Source: Siphonodentalium dalli (lineage: Eukaryota > Mollusca > Scaphopoda > Gadilida > Siphonodentaliidae). Taken from it: a DNA stretch of 64,000 bases. A program made the translations under genes and the position numbers. Where the stretch lies: positions 75,914,705-75,978,704 of the forward strand of contig CP136067.1 in NCBI GenBank assembly GCA_032622095.1. The letters are read 5' to 3'. Below are positions 34,274 to 46,040 of this stretch, one piece after another. Under the pieces are notes generated by a model. That model was not told the DNA's origin, searched no databases, and worked only from the letters and a program-made list of their open reading frames with translations. Position 1 is the stretch's first letter; each line of letters starts with the position of its first letter.

Positions 34274-37200
34274 CTATTATATATTTTGGAAGATCTGTGT
34301 GTGTGTGTGTGAGGGTGTGTCTGTGTGTGTGTTCGCGATAGACTCGAAAACGGCCGACCCGATTTCGATGAAACTTGGTATGTGGGGGTATTTTCGGCCA
34401 TGGGGTGGCATGGGCATATTAATTTGTCCGTGCGACGTGACATTGACCTTGAAATCGGGTAATTTCAAGGTCAAACGCCCGAATATCACGGGATTTCGAT
34501 GAAAATTGGTATGTGGGGGGTACTTTCGTATGAGGAGTCTCATAATCATATTCATTTGCCCGTGCGACGTGACCTTGACCTTGCAATCGGGTCAATTCAA
34601 GGTCAAATCGCCAATTTTGATGGGATTTCGACGAAATTTTATACATAGGGTTACTTTTGTCCACTGGGTGTTTTGGGAGGGTCGAGCCGAGACCCCGACC
34701 TGACCTTGACCTTCAAAATGATAAATTCAAGGTCAAATCGGGTAAAACCGGATGGATTTTGACAGGTACTTTTGTCGGGTACTTTTGTCCGGGCAGTGTT
34801 TTGGACGGGTCAAATCGTTAACCCACCTGACCGTGACCTTCAAAATGGTCAATTCAAGGTCCAAGCCCGGACGAAGTCGGGTCACCTTCTAGTCTATTAT
34901 ATATTTTGGAAGATCTGTGTGTGTGAGGGTGTGTGTGTGTGTGTCTGTGTGTTCGCGATGAACTCGAAAACGACCAAGCCGATTTCGATGAAACTTGGTA
35001 TGTGGGGGTATTTTCGGCCGGGGGGTGGCATGGGCCTATTAATTTGTCCGTGCGACGTGACCTTGACCTTGAAATCGGGTAATTTCAAGGTCAAACGCCC
35101 GAATATCACGGGATTTCGATGAAACTTGGTATGTGGGGCTACATAAGGCCGGGGAGTGGCATAAACCTATTAATTTGCCCGTGCGATGTGACCTTGACCT
35201 TGAAATCGGATCATTTCAAGGTCAAACGCCCGGATATCACGGGATTTTGATGAAGCTTGGTATGTGGGGTACTTTGGTATGGGGAGTCTCATAAGCATAT
35301 TCATTTGCCCGTTCGACGTGACCTTGAAATCGGGTCAATTCAAGGTCATATCGCCAATTTTGATGGGATTTCGACGAAATTTGATACGTGGGGTTACTTT
35401 TGTCCACTGAGTGTATTGGACGGGTCGAGTCGTGACCCCGACCTGACCTTGACCTTCAAAATGATCAATTCAAGGTCAAATCGGGTAAAACCGGATGGAT
35501 TTCGACGGGCACGTTTGTCGGGTACTTTGTCCGGGCAGTGTTTTGGACCCCACTTGACCCTGACCTTCAAAATGGACAATTCAAGGTCAAAGCGCGGACG
35601 AAGTCGGATCACCTTCTAGTATATATATATATCTCTCATATATATTTTGAAGACCTCTGTCTGTTTGTTTGTATGTTTGTCTGTATGTTTGTCTGTATGT
35701 ATGTCATTTATACAAATCTACGATTCTCGACCGATCGGGACGAAACTTGGTACGTGTGTGTATAGTTTGACCAGGCGGTGGACCTTCTGGTATTGGCGAG
35801 CCCGTGCGGCGCCCGCTTCGCGCATGCGCAGACGAGATCTCGGAAACGGGTGGAGCTATCGACTTGAAATTTGGTGTGTGAATGTATCTTGCCCCGGATA
35901 CGAATTTTATCGGGTCGCCGAGCCCGTGCGACGCCAGCTTCGCGCATGCGCAGACCAGATCTCGGAAACGGGTGGAGTTATCGACTTGAAATTTGCTATG
36001 TGAATGTATCTTGCCCCGGATACGAATTTTATCGGGTCGCCGAGCCCGTGCGACGCCAGCTTCGCGCATGCGCAGACGAGATCTAGGAAACGGGTGGAGC
36101 TATCGACTTGAAATTTGGTTTTTGAATAGCCCGGACAACGTCGGGCTGGGTACAGCTATCGACTTGAAATTTGGTTTTTGAATAGCCCGGACAACGTCGG
36201 GCTCATCGGCTAGTCTCATATATATTTTGAAGACCTCTGTCTGTATGTATGTTTGTTTGTTTGTTTGTTTGTCTGTCATTTATACAAATCTACGATTCTC
36301 GACCGATCGGGACGAAACTTGGTACGTGTGTGTAGTTTGACCAGGCGGTGAACGTTGTCGTATTGGCGAGCCCGTGCGGCGCCCACTTCGCGGAAACGGG
36401 TGGAGCTATCGACTTGAAATTTGCTATGTGAATGTATATTAGTTTGCCCGTGCGACGTGACCTTGGCCTTGAAATCGGGTCATTTCAAGGTCAAACGCCC
36501 GAAAATCACGGGATTTCGATGAAACTTGGTATGTGGGGGTACTTTCGTATGGGGAGTCTCATAAGCATATTCATTTGCCTGTGCGACGTGACATTGACCT
36601 TGAAATAGGGTCAATTCAAGGTCAAATCGCCAATTTTGATGGTATTTCGACGAAATTTTATACATAGGGTTACTATTGTCCACTGGGTTTTTTGGACGGG
36701 TCAAATCGTGACCCCGACCTGACCTTGACCTTCAAAATGATCAATTCAAGGTCAAATCGGGTGAAACCGGATGGATTTTGACGGGTACTTTTGTCGGGTA
36801 CTTTTGTTCGGGCAGTGTTTTGGACGGGTCAAATCGTGATCCCACTTGACCTTGGCCTTCAAAATAGACAATTCAAGGTCAAAGCCCGGACGAAGTCGGG
36901 TCACCTTCTAGTCTCATATATATTTTGAAGACCTCTGTCTGTATGTCTGTCTGTCTGTCTGTCATTTATACAAATCTACGATTCTCGACCGATCGGGACG
37001 AAACTTGGTACGTGTTTGTAGTTTGACCAGGCGGTGGACGTTGTCGTATTGGCGAGCCCGTGCGGCGCCCGCTTCGCGCATGCGCAGACGAGATCTCGGA
37101 AACGGGTGGAGCTATCGACTTGAAATTTGGTATGTGAATGTATCTTGCCCCGGATACGAATTTTATCGGGTCGCCGATCCCGTGCGACGCCAGCTTCGCG

Positions 37201-37668
37201 CATGCGCAGACGAGATCTCGGAAACGGCTGGAGCTATCGACTTGAAATTTGGTATGTGAATGTATCGCCCCGGATACAAATTTTATCGGGTCGCCGAGCC
37301 CGTGCGACGCCAGCTTCGCGCATGCGCAGACCAGATCTCGGAAACGGGTGGAGCTATCGACTTGAAATTTGGTATGTGAATGTATCTTGCCCCGGATACG
37401 AATTTTATCGGGTCGCCGATCCCGTGCGACGCCAGCTTCGCGCATGCGCAGACGAGATCTCGGAAACGGCTGGAGCTATCGACTTGAAATTTGGTATGTG
37501 AATGTATCGCCCCGGATACAAATTTTATCGGGTCGCCGAGCCCGTGCGACGCCAGCTTCGCGCATGCGCAGACCAGATCTCGGAAACGGGTAGAGCTATC
37601 GACTTGAAATTTGGTTTTTGAATAGCCCGGACAACGTCGCCCGGACAACGTCGGGCTAATCGGCTAGT
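34274..37668 (+). mobile_element. Head-to-tail array of five Helitron-like elements (B, B, A, A/B hybrid, A)
   Basis: Units: 34274-34893 (B), 34894-35620 (B), about 35635-36214 (A), 36215-36912 (A start, B end) and 36913-37668 (A). Type B units start CTATTATATATTTTGGAAGA plus a TGTGTG tract and end in GCCCGGACGAAGTCGGGT, CACCTT and CTAGT. Type A units end in AGCCCGGACAACGTCGGGCT, CATCGG and CTAGT. Most junctions have the next unit starting immediately after the previous CTAGT. Type B bodies contain repeated TCAAGGTCA and its complement; type A bodies contain repeated GCGCATGCGCA and GAGATCTCGG. Open frames across the array come from the tandem repeats and are not genes. Confidence 0.65.
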
Positions 37669-38000
37669 ATATATATATGACCTGGGGGGTGCGAAAAATT
37701 AAGTGGGCCTTTAATGTTGATGTTTCTTTCAAATACATATTGCCAGTTCTGATAGACTGTAGCTCTTACATGTAGTTTATTTCAGTCATGCAGTCATCGT
37801 GTTTTCAACTTTCCATAATAAACCATAAACTGATATTGTCTTCTTGCTATTAATAAACGACATCTGGGACAATTTGGGAATTATAATGGGCTGTATAAAT
37901 GTACTATATGTGAATACTAGCGTAATAGTATTTTTCATTCCTCATGTGGATTTTGTTGGGGTGCAAAATTTGATTAATTTCCTGGTTAAATACTCCCAGA
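37669..38000. other. No gene seen
   Basis: AT-rich sequence between the array and the inverted iterons. Confidence 0.4.
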
Positions 38001-38120
38001 ATAGAAAACTTTCGGAATAGCGAACCTTCGGAATAATGAACCTTCGGAATAGGGAACCTTCGGAATAATGAACCTTCGGAATAGCGAACCTTCGGAACAA
38101 CGAACCTTCGGAATAGAGAG
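38001..38120 (-). repeat. 16-bp iteron array, right inverted copy
   Basis: Units of CGAACCTTCGGAATAG, the reverse complement of the array at 32971-33135, followed by AGAGAGCCCTACCCGCCTAG and GCATGCCTAG, which echoes in inverse the flank of the left array. Confidence 0.9.
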
Positions 38121-38502
38121 CCCTACCCGCCTAGCATGCCTAGAACCGGGTAGTATATCGTACTCATATGGCACTACGAGGTCTCCAAATCAGAGTGGAA
38201 GCGATAGCCTCTAGAACAGCCTTCGAAACAATGCTTACCCTTTTTTGTTTCTGTTGAATGAGCATTTGCATTTGAACACCAAGGCTAACATTCAATTATG
38301 CTGCTCGAGATATATTGACAACTTATGACTGGATATATATAGAAACCTATACTGGCTACTTGGGATGTGTTAAAATTGAGTTTAATGGGTGAGATTAGTG
38401 TAGTTCAAGAGCGACGCTGTAAAACATCTTATTACCATGTCATCTATAATTGTTTCTCAATTTTATAATGCCCATTTAACTCTATATTTTCTCTGTTCAT
38501 AG

Positions 38503-38670
38503 AAAACGGTCGGTGAACATACCGATGAAGCATTGACAGATTTCGTAGACTCCTTAGAACTGAAGGACTTGCTCTACGAGATTCTCCGGTCGCGCCAAGA
38601 AGAAACGGGGGACGAAATGCCAAACTATATAAACGTCTTGTTTGGTGGATTCGGTTGGTTGATTATATAA
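38503..38670 (+). CDS. Possible exon 3 of the predicted secreted-protein gene
   Basis: A good acceptor (TTTTCTCTGTTCATAG) ends at 38502. Frame 0 is open for 55 codons to TAA at 38668-38670 and looks protein-like: KTVGEHTDEALTDFVDSLEL, then KDLLYEILRSRQEETGDEMP. Exon 2 leaves phase 2, so a direct join would use another frame and end after 11 residues (KKRSVNIPMKH). Either an unseen exon in the 19.8-kb intron corrects the phase, or the gene has the short dibasic-containing C-terminus, or this exon belongs elsewhere. An AATAAA is present near 39276. Confidence 0.3.
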   Translation, partial: KTVGEHTDEALTDFVDSLELKDLLYEILRSRQEETGDEMPNYINVLFGGFGWLII

Positions 38671-40654
38671 TTAAATTATGGTAAAATTAAATTAATTAAT
38701 GTCCACACAAAATGAACGGCAGATTGGGTATTAACTATTAACAAATTTGTCCAAAAAAAGTAAGTTCTTTTAGAACGGGTCGCGTGACTGAAACATATAG
38801 TCATCACATTCAAACGGCTGTTGAAATGGAGGATTAACTGGTATGTTAAAAATCTACTTCTATACAGATTTCATGATTTAAAAAAAACATGTCAAAAATT
38901 CAAACACGGTGGTCAAGTGTCATTTATTCCAGATCAGTGAATCTAAGTCATAAATACATTTGTTATAAAGAAACTGTAACATAACTATTTTGGCGGCATT
39001 TTCTGACGATTACTATAATACAAGTATGTCCAGTTGTCTGGTATATATGTTACATGAAATAGAAACAAATAGCAAAGCTTGCATGCCTATTTCAAACGGT
39101 TGGCCTGCAATTAACCAAATGTGTGTTTTACATATATGATCAATATCTGCGCAAGAGCTGCTAGAGCACCGTTACTAGTAATTTATACGAAGTCAATAAT
39201 AACGGTACAATAGCTAGCTTGACATATATACACATCAAACATGATCATGCACAACTGCATAGTGAAACCCCATCAATAAATGCAGATAAGCTTATTATGT
39301 CTTCTTTAAATGATAAGCATGATCATTTTGAACAGTAATTGGATGTAATTGAACATTATTTGAATTGCATGTCTATTTATCCAAGTAATTGAGTACTCTG
39401 TTACATGTAATTGAGAACTTGTCCAATTAAAAATTACTCTCAATGTCTTGAGAAAAAGAAATTCATTAACGTCAATTACAAATTACAATTACCTCACCTC
39501 TGGTGTACATATACTGTTCAGTTACAAATAGTATGTCCATTCCAGGTAAATAGGAATACGGGATGCCCCACTCAGGGTAATACTCAGGTGAGTTGAGCTC
39601 ATTGCGTGGTGTTTTGACGTGATTAAACTATGCATCATCCATTGAAGGCCAATGTGGTCAAATAATGATGAAACTTTCGAAACCAGATTCAAAGCTTACT
39701 GATGAATGTTGTGGTTCTTTGACTCAGAAACTGCCTTTTCTGTACAAGAAACACAGACCAAGGCGCGTTAGCGCCGCGTTCTGTATGTATTGTACATATA
39801 CCAAGCAGGTTATGACATATGAATAAATCGATTCACACCTCAAGGCAAACAGAATTGAGTCACTTTCAATATAATGATTACGTATCAATTACCATTTAAT
39901 CACAGATTAATTTAATGTTGTGTGGTGTTACATATTCCTATATCGCACAAAATCATGGATTAACACCGAAATTGCAATTGGAGACCGACTATGTACACTT
40001 TGTAAACGAACAAGTGGGAGATGAAACCCATACATTGCTCGTTTATCCGATTCTACAACATATATGCGAAAAACTCATAGCCAAATTCTACTATACAATG
40101 CCGAGTGCAAATAAGGCATCTTTACTGTTAAAAAAAAGAAATATCAAGACTTAGTGTTACATAACGTATTCAAATTTATTATTCAAATTAATATAGCTAT
40201 CCATCAACAGGCCTCTTAACGGTGGAACCCCCGCCCCCTCCGTCAGACAATGGTGTATATCACCATTTATTACATGATCCTACCCTTATTCCATTCAATA
40301 AACACATTCTATAAATTGTGATATTAAACGATTGTTTAATAACAGGAAATAGTGCCAGGTGACGTTTGACTTCTGATTTGTTGTCTGTTTACATTCCGTA
40401 CGCTACATCTCAAAATAACATGGCTTCCAATATTTTTCGAACAGACTATAATGAATGAAGAGTTTGAAAAGTTATGTCATTAAATATACGCCTTTAAATA
40501 CTCCAAATAGTCTTTATTGATCTGGGACTATTTCTATACGCGGGCAAACAAGGCATAGCTACGCGAAGCGTCATTGCATGCCTCATAGAAGCCGATGTTA
40601 GTTTTGCGTCCCATTTGTTGATTTAAGTATGTTTTGTCGAGGTTTGGGATCATG
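38671..40654. other. Mostly noncoding; one possible small exon
   Basis: AT-rich sequence. At 39906-40154 an acceptor-like ATTTAATCACAG precedes an 82-codon open stretch that includes HGLTPKLQLETDYVHF and HICEKLIAKFYYTM. It resembles real protein in composition, but no phase-compatible donor links it to the exon at 38503. I cannot call it a gene. Confidence 0.25.
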
Positions 40655-40792
40655 TAATAAATAGTATCTACAACTCGTCCCTAGCGGAATTTACAAAACT
40701 TGTCTAGTAATAAATTAGGTCTGGACCTAATTTACTGGACTATTTTGTAAATTCCGCTATAAACTGGGGACGAGTTGTAGATCCTCTATGTA
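40655..40792. mobile_element. Palindromic MITE, about 60-bp arms
   Basis: ATCTACAACTCGTCCC... and ...GGGGACGAGTTGTAGAT pair, continuing through GCGGAATTTACAAAA / TTTTGTAAATTCCGC and TAAATTAGGTC / GACCTAATTTA. A few bases form the loop. Confidence 0.8.
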
Positions 40793-42522
40793 TCAACTCT
40801 GTCTAGTGCGAGACAAAATTGAACCCGTTCTGTATAAAACACAGAACGACCCCCTCCTCATTTCAATTAATTTGGAACGAGCGTCACTCCCCAAGTTGGT
40901 AAGATTGACTGATGCATACATTCTCATACATTGTCAGTAGTGTAGTGACTTTAGGTTTTTGTTGGAACGGACTGGCCAAAAGTGCCATTTTTTAATATTA
41001 TGTCAAGTTATGTGTGCCCTTTCAGAAAGTGAACTAGAAACAGGTTTCTGATCAATATTAAGCCTTATTTCCAGTATAAATCCAAGATGGCCGCCAAATT
41101 CAATCATTATTTCACAATGACGTTCCAACTGGTATAACATTTAAGGCACATGCCTAATAAAGGCGTCATTCCACCCGACATTGTCTTATTTTGTAGATAG
41201 TAACAACACAGGCTGACCAAATTTGAAATTCATCACTTTTTGGACCAAAAACATGAAATTTTGTCATAAAATCTTTCTCATTTCAATTATTTCGGAATAA
41301 TAAATGGACAATTTCTCAAAACTATTTCAGTCTAGATCAAAGGTTAATACCTTAAACATTTCTGACATGTATACTGCAAACAAAACATACAATATATCGG
41401 ACAAATTCATAGCCATATTTTAAAAAATTTTGATTATGTTACCCCTCACCCCAAAAATCATGAATTTTGTTTTTGTGATAAATATCCGATAGAACATGGA
41501 TGAGAATCTATAAAGGACACTATTCGATCACATTTCTAAATATTGTAATGGCAATTACAAACACAATGACCAAAGTTGAAATTTAAAACTTTTTCGACTA
41601 AACATATGCAATTTTGTAAGAAAATCCTCGTCATTTCAAATATTTTGGTCCAATAAATGGTCATTTACTCATAGGTTATTTGCGATAGTTCACAATGTTT
41701 GGTCTTATATGTTTTGGACATATATACTGAAAACAATGAAAACATTTTATGTGGCTAATATGTAACAGTGTTTCAGAAAATTTGGTTTATGTTACTTTGT
41801 TGTACAGATTCAATAAATCTTTGGTTAAATCTTATAAAGTGAATTTGTCGATCGCAATTTTTCATATAAGATAATGTAACAACCTCATTGTCAGTATATT
41901 GTTGAAATTTACAATTCTATGCCTTAATAACAATTATATTTGATCATTTCAAATTTGTTCAACCAATATAAGGGCAATTTCTCAAACATTTCCCAAGATA
42001 ATATACAATATGCGGTGTTAAAAGTTTCGAAAATGAATGTCGAATACAACACATATTAAGGTGTATACATGTAATGTCTTGGCGAAATAGAATACAAATT
42101 AAAAAATATACCAGACCATCAATGGATATATTTGAAGATATTGACCATATGTATTTCAATTCACAACTTTAAATTGTCCATCAATAATACACATGACATA
42201 AAGATGGTATATTTTTGTTTATACTGTGTTCTTAAATTCATGTTTGTTGAACAACTATTTTAGACTTTCTTAATATCACAATTACATCTACTTAACTATG
42301 TGCCTGGTATTATTAGTTTTTGCACATTTGCTTCTGTTTTAAGTTTGGGATTAACAACAATACTTAATGAGTTCTGAACACACAGCTGCAGCTTGTCATG
42401 ACAAGTGTACCACAATCCTGCCTGGTAGACAGCTCGTTTCATATGCTGTACCTTCTATTGAGCAACAAGTTTTGGCAAAGAATTCTCTTCGTGCCTCCTT
42501 AATCGGCAACTTTTGACAACCT

Positions 42523-43640
42523 TTAGTATACGTAATGATATTGAAACGTTCGAGTTCTTTGAAAATATCTTAGGACGAATCTAGTTGAATAAAAGGTTGA
42601 TAGAACCAATAGAAGAAATGTATCTGTGATTGCGTGATAATATATCCATACCATCCCGAAACTTTTTTCCCTTTCCATGGAAGAAGGAAGTGGTATCACA
42701 AGCATATATTGAATGCAAAATGTGTAGATATAAATACTTGTCCCCAGAGTGTAAAATGTGCTGTTGACATAGAGAAACCCTAGAGAAACCCATATATCAG
42801 CACCATTGGTAAACTTTGAAAACTGACCGCGGAGAATTACCAAGACATCTGTGTCAACAGTCCGAACATGGATTATCGTCAGCCCACAAGAAAGTGCTTT
42901 AATAATGTGCGGCACAATTCTAATATCAGCTTCTTTCTGACAACAGTTTCTCAATTTGGACACGGACAAATTAGCTATTTTGAGAGCTGACGAACCTTCT
43001 GTGATGTATATCACTTCATCATCACATATAACATGTGCTGTTGCTTTATTTGTCAGGAATAAAAGATAGTTCAAGCTTATTGTCAGAAACACGGAGGATT
43101 CCATTTTGTAGGAATCTTAGTTTGGGCACCAACTTTTTATCCAAGACCTGTACCGCGATTATCACGAGTGCTGCATTTTGTGCTGCCTTCAAAATACCTG
43201 TCCCACACAACACTTCTTATATTGTAGAGTAGAAACTTTATTAGTGACTGTGCGTAATCATCAAAAGTAGATCCTTTCGCAGGTACAATCATCCACAAGA
43301 ACGCCTGCATCGAGTATCTTGCACTGAACAATTTAGGTTGGTCCGATATATCTCCAGTTGCATCCCAGATACATCCCAGCAATATCAGATTTTGTTCCCA
43401 TCTTGAATTTAACTCCAGTTGACAAGGCAGGGGAAATAGCTGATTCCCATGAGAGAAAAACACGTCTGGGTCCCCATCAATTGGTACGGGGAAACTACTA
43501 GCCATCTCGTTATTGTTGTTAAACCAATCAACCATCCATATCCTTTCAATTTGATGTTCTCCTGTTCGTGCACTTGATCGATTGGAATAGCGGAGAAGCG
43601 ATTACGGGTTTTTTGAACTGCCCAATGTTGTTCGAACACA
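42523..43640 (-). pseudogene. Mobile protein family (HEQ-N / VDTDVLV type), left copy, frameshifted
   Basis: Read on the minus strand in three frames. Piece 1 (43639-43409): HWAVQKTRNRFSAIPIDQVH then EQENIKLKGYGWLIGLT, matching a well-conserved block IDQ-HEQ-N--VKG-GG-IGLT. Piece 2 (43535-43137): KGSTFDDYAQSLIKFL and VVWDRYFEGSTKCSTRDNRG. Piece 3 (43104-42523): CQKEADIRIVPHIIKALSCG, LTIIHVRTVDTDVLVILRGQF and ADIWVSLG. I know this order of blocks from many predicted proteins in cnidarian, mollusc and invertebrate-deuterostome genomes. The VDTDVLV segment, a strand ending in Asp-x-Asp, is compatible with a PIN-like nuclease fold, but this is inference. At least two frameshifts; broken. Confidence 0.6.
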
Positions 43641-43778
43641 TACTACCATAAATAAAATATTGGATGTACGTGCAAGATATTCGACGGATGCGCTCTTGTG
43701 CATATAAGTGTACCTGCGATATGATCTACTTCTGACGATTATGCACAGTCACTAATTAACTAATTAAATCAACTCTAC

Positions 43779-44370
43779 GAACTAAGAAGTGTTAATGTCA
43801 TGTTGTGTGGAACATGTATTTTAAAGTCAACAGCAAAAAAGGCAGCACTCATGAGAATCGTGGTACAGGTCTTGGACGAAACGTTGGTGGCAAAACTAAG
43901 ATTACGAATAAAATGGAACGACTCCCTTCGTGATTCTGACAATAAGCTTGAACTATTTGAATTCCTGATATGAATTGCGTCAGAACATGTTATGGGTGAT
44001 GATAAAGTGATAAACATGACAGAAGGTTCGTCAACTCTCAAAATAACAAATTCTCCCGAGTACAGCTTGAGAAACTGTTGTCAGGAGGAAACTGATATTA
44101 GAATTGTGCCGCACATTAGTCATGCGCTTTCTTGTGGGCTAACGACAATCCATGTTCGGATTGTTGACACAAATGTCCTGGTAAGTCTCCTCTGTCAGTT
44201 TTCAAAGTTTACCGATGCTAACAGTGGTGCTGATATATGGATTTCTCTAGGAACAGCCAAAACTAAAACATTGTACCACGTCAATAACACATGTTCCGCT
44301 CTGGGCGACAACAATTGTTTATCTCTACCCATTTTTCATTCGATGATTTCAAAAGTTGCTGATTAATAAA
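43779..44370 (+). pseudogene. Mobile protein family (HEQ-N / VDTDVLV type), right copy, truncated
   Basis: The plus-strand reading VWNMYFKVNSKKGSTHENRG (about 43806) corresponds to the WDRY...TRDNRG block of the left copy. A stop and frame change follow. The frame 43992-44366 then reads LRNCCQEETDIRIVPHISHA, LTTIHVRIVDTNVLVSLLCQ, SGADIWISLGTAKTKTLYHV and NTCSALGDNNCLSLPIFHSM, going further toward the C-terminus than the left copy. In the left copy the conserved VDTDVLV is kept; here it is VDTNVLV, losing the second Asp. The N-terminal HEQ block is missing on this side. Confidence 0.6.
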
Positions 44371-45233
44371 GCATGAAGAGAATTCTCCAAAACCTGTCGC
44401 ACAATACATCATATGAACTGAGCTGTCTACCAGGCAGGATTGTGGTACACTTGTCATGACAGTCATAACAATTCCAATACCTGAACTGGGGATGGGCAGT
44501 TGAAAACCATGGATGTAAACCATTGTGGACTACATTACCAGGAGCTGCAGCTGTGTGTTCAGAACTCATCAAGTGTTGTTGCAAATCCCAAACTTGTAAC
44601 AGGTGCAAATGTGCAAAAGCTTATTTACCACGCACAAAGTTATCTAGATGTAATTGTGATATTAAGAATTCCTAAAATATTTGTTCAACGTATCAACACG
44701 GTCACCAGTGATTATCACATGACAATCTATCTATCGGCCGGTATGATCAGACTGTGGACATTATAGTTATACATGTATAACATAACAAACATGAATTTAA
44801 GAACAAAGTATAAACACAGATAGACCATCTTTGTGTTATGTGTATTATTGATGGACAAATTAAAAGATGCGATGTCAAATGCATAGCTATATATGCACCC
44901 CTACTGTATGCTACATTTGTAGATTACTTAAGTCAGTGATATTGGGCCAGCACCTTCAAATATATCTGTTGATGGTATAATAGATTTTTAGAATTTTATT
45001 CTATTTCACCAAGACATGATATGTATACATCTTTAAATGTGTTGTATTCGACAGTCATTTTCGAAAGTGTTAAAACTGCATATTGCATATTATTTTGGGA
45101 AATGTTTGAGAAATTGTCCTTATATTGGTTGAAAATATTTGAAATGATGGGTATCTTACCATAAAATATAATTGTTATTAGGCATACGATTGTAATTTTC
45201 AACAGTATACTGACAATGAGGTTGTTACATTAT

Positions 45234-45628
45234 TATACCCCCGCAACGAGTTGTGGGGGGGGGTGTATACTGTAATCAGCTTGTCCGTCCGTCCGCCCGT
45301 CCATACGCACCGCAGGGTACTTGTGGGGTGCGATCTTTTGTTTGCATGACTTGTGGGATGCAATCTATCAAGTAACCCCACAAGTAGCGTACGGAAAATT
45401 CAATTTTAAAGAGCTTTTATTCCTACATTTTTCAGTCAATAGGTGTTAGGATTAGGATTAAGGGTTAAGAGGTTCAAGATTAGTGTTAGGGCTTAGGGGA
45501 TTTAGGGTTACCTGTTCACGTAATTCCAGTGCCCAATATACAGTAATGGCTACTACTTTGAAATAACATGTTGAATACGGGGGGGGGGGGTATACATCAG
45601 TCCCATCTGGGACAGGCCCATCTCTAGT
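45234..45628 (+). mobile_element. 395-bp Helitron-like insertion with a readable empty site
   Basis: Begins TATACCCCCGCAACGAGTTG and ends GTCCCATCTGGGAC (a 6-bp stem hairpin), AGGCCCATCT, CTAGT. The left arm of the surrounding palindrome keeps the uninterrupted site, showing insertion inside ACATTAT|CATATATG with no target duplication. Hairpin plus CTAGT and absence of duplication fit a Helitron-type element. The 5' end is not the usual TC. Confidence 0.6.
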
Positions 45629-45829
45629 CATATATGACGAACTGGGTTCGACAAACTCACTTAATAAGATTTAACCAAGGATTTATTGAATCCTTACAAC
45701 AAAGTCACATTTTCGTGATTTTTGGGGTGAGGGGTAACATAAACCAAATTTTCTTAAACGTTGTTACATATTAGCCACATAAGATGTATTCATTGTTTTC
45801 TGTATATCTGTTCAAAACATATATAAAAA

Positions 45830-46035
45830 AGTACATGAACGTTTTGCATGATTCTAAGAGGATGAAGACCATAGCTGAGGACCCCGCGCTTGTGGCGTAT
45901 AGACGTGACAGTAACTTATGCGACATTCTCGTGCATCGGAAAACCGCAAAGGTTGTGAATCCCCCTACCCAATTATGCTACAAAAACTGTGATACTTGTG
46001 ACAAAACAATCGTCACCAGTATTAAAAACGAACGA
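45830..46035 (+). pseudogene. Penelope-like element: linker between RT and GIY-YIG domains (5' part)
   Basis: Reads MKTIAEDPALVAYRRDSNLC, then DILVHRKTA, LCYKNCDTCDKTIVTSIKNE. The pattern 'xAYRRxxNLxDILV' followed by a C-x2-C cluster is the segment that precedes the GIY-YIG nuclease in Penelope-like proteins. The reading is cut at IKNE, and resumes at KNES at 51519, which locates the later insertion to the base. Confidence 0.65.
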
Positions 46036-46040
46036 ACATG

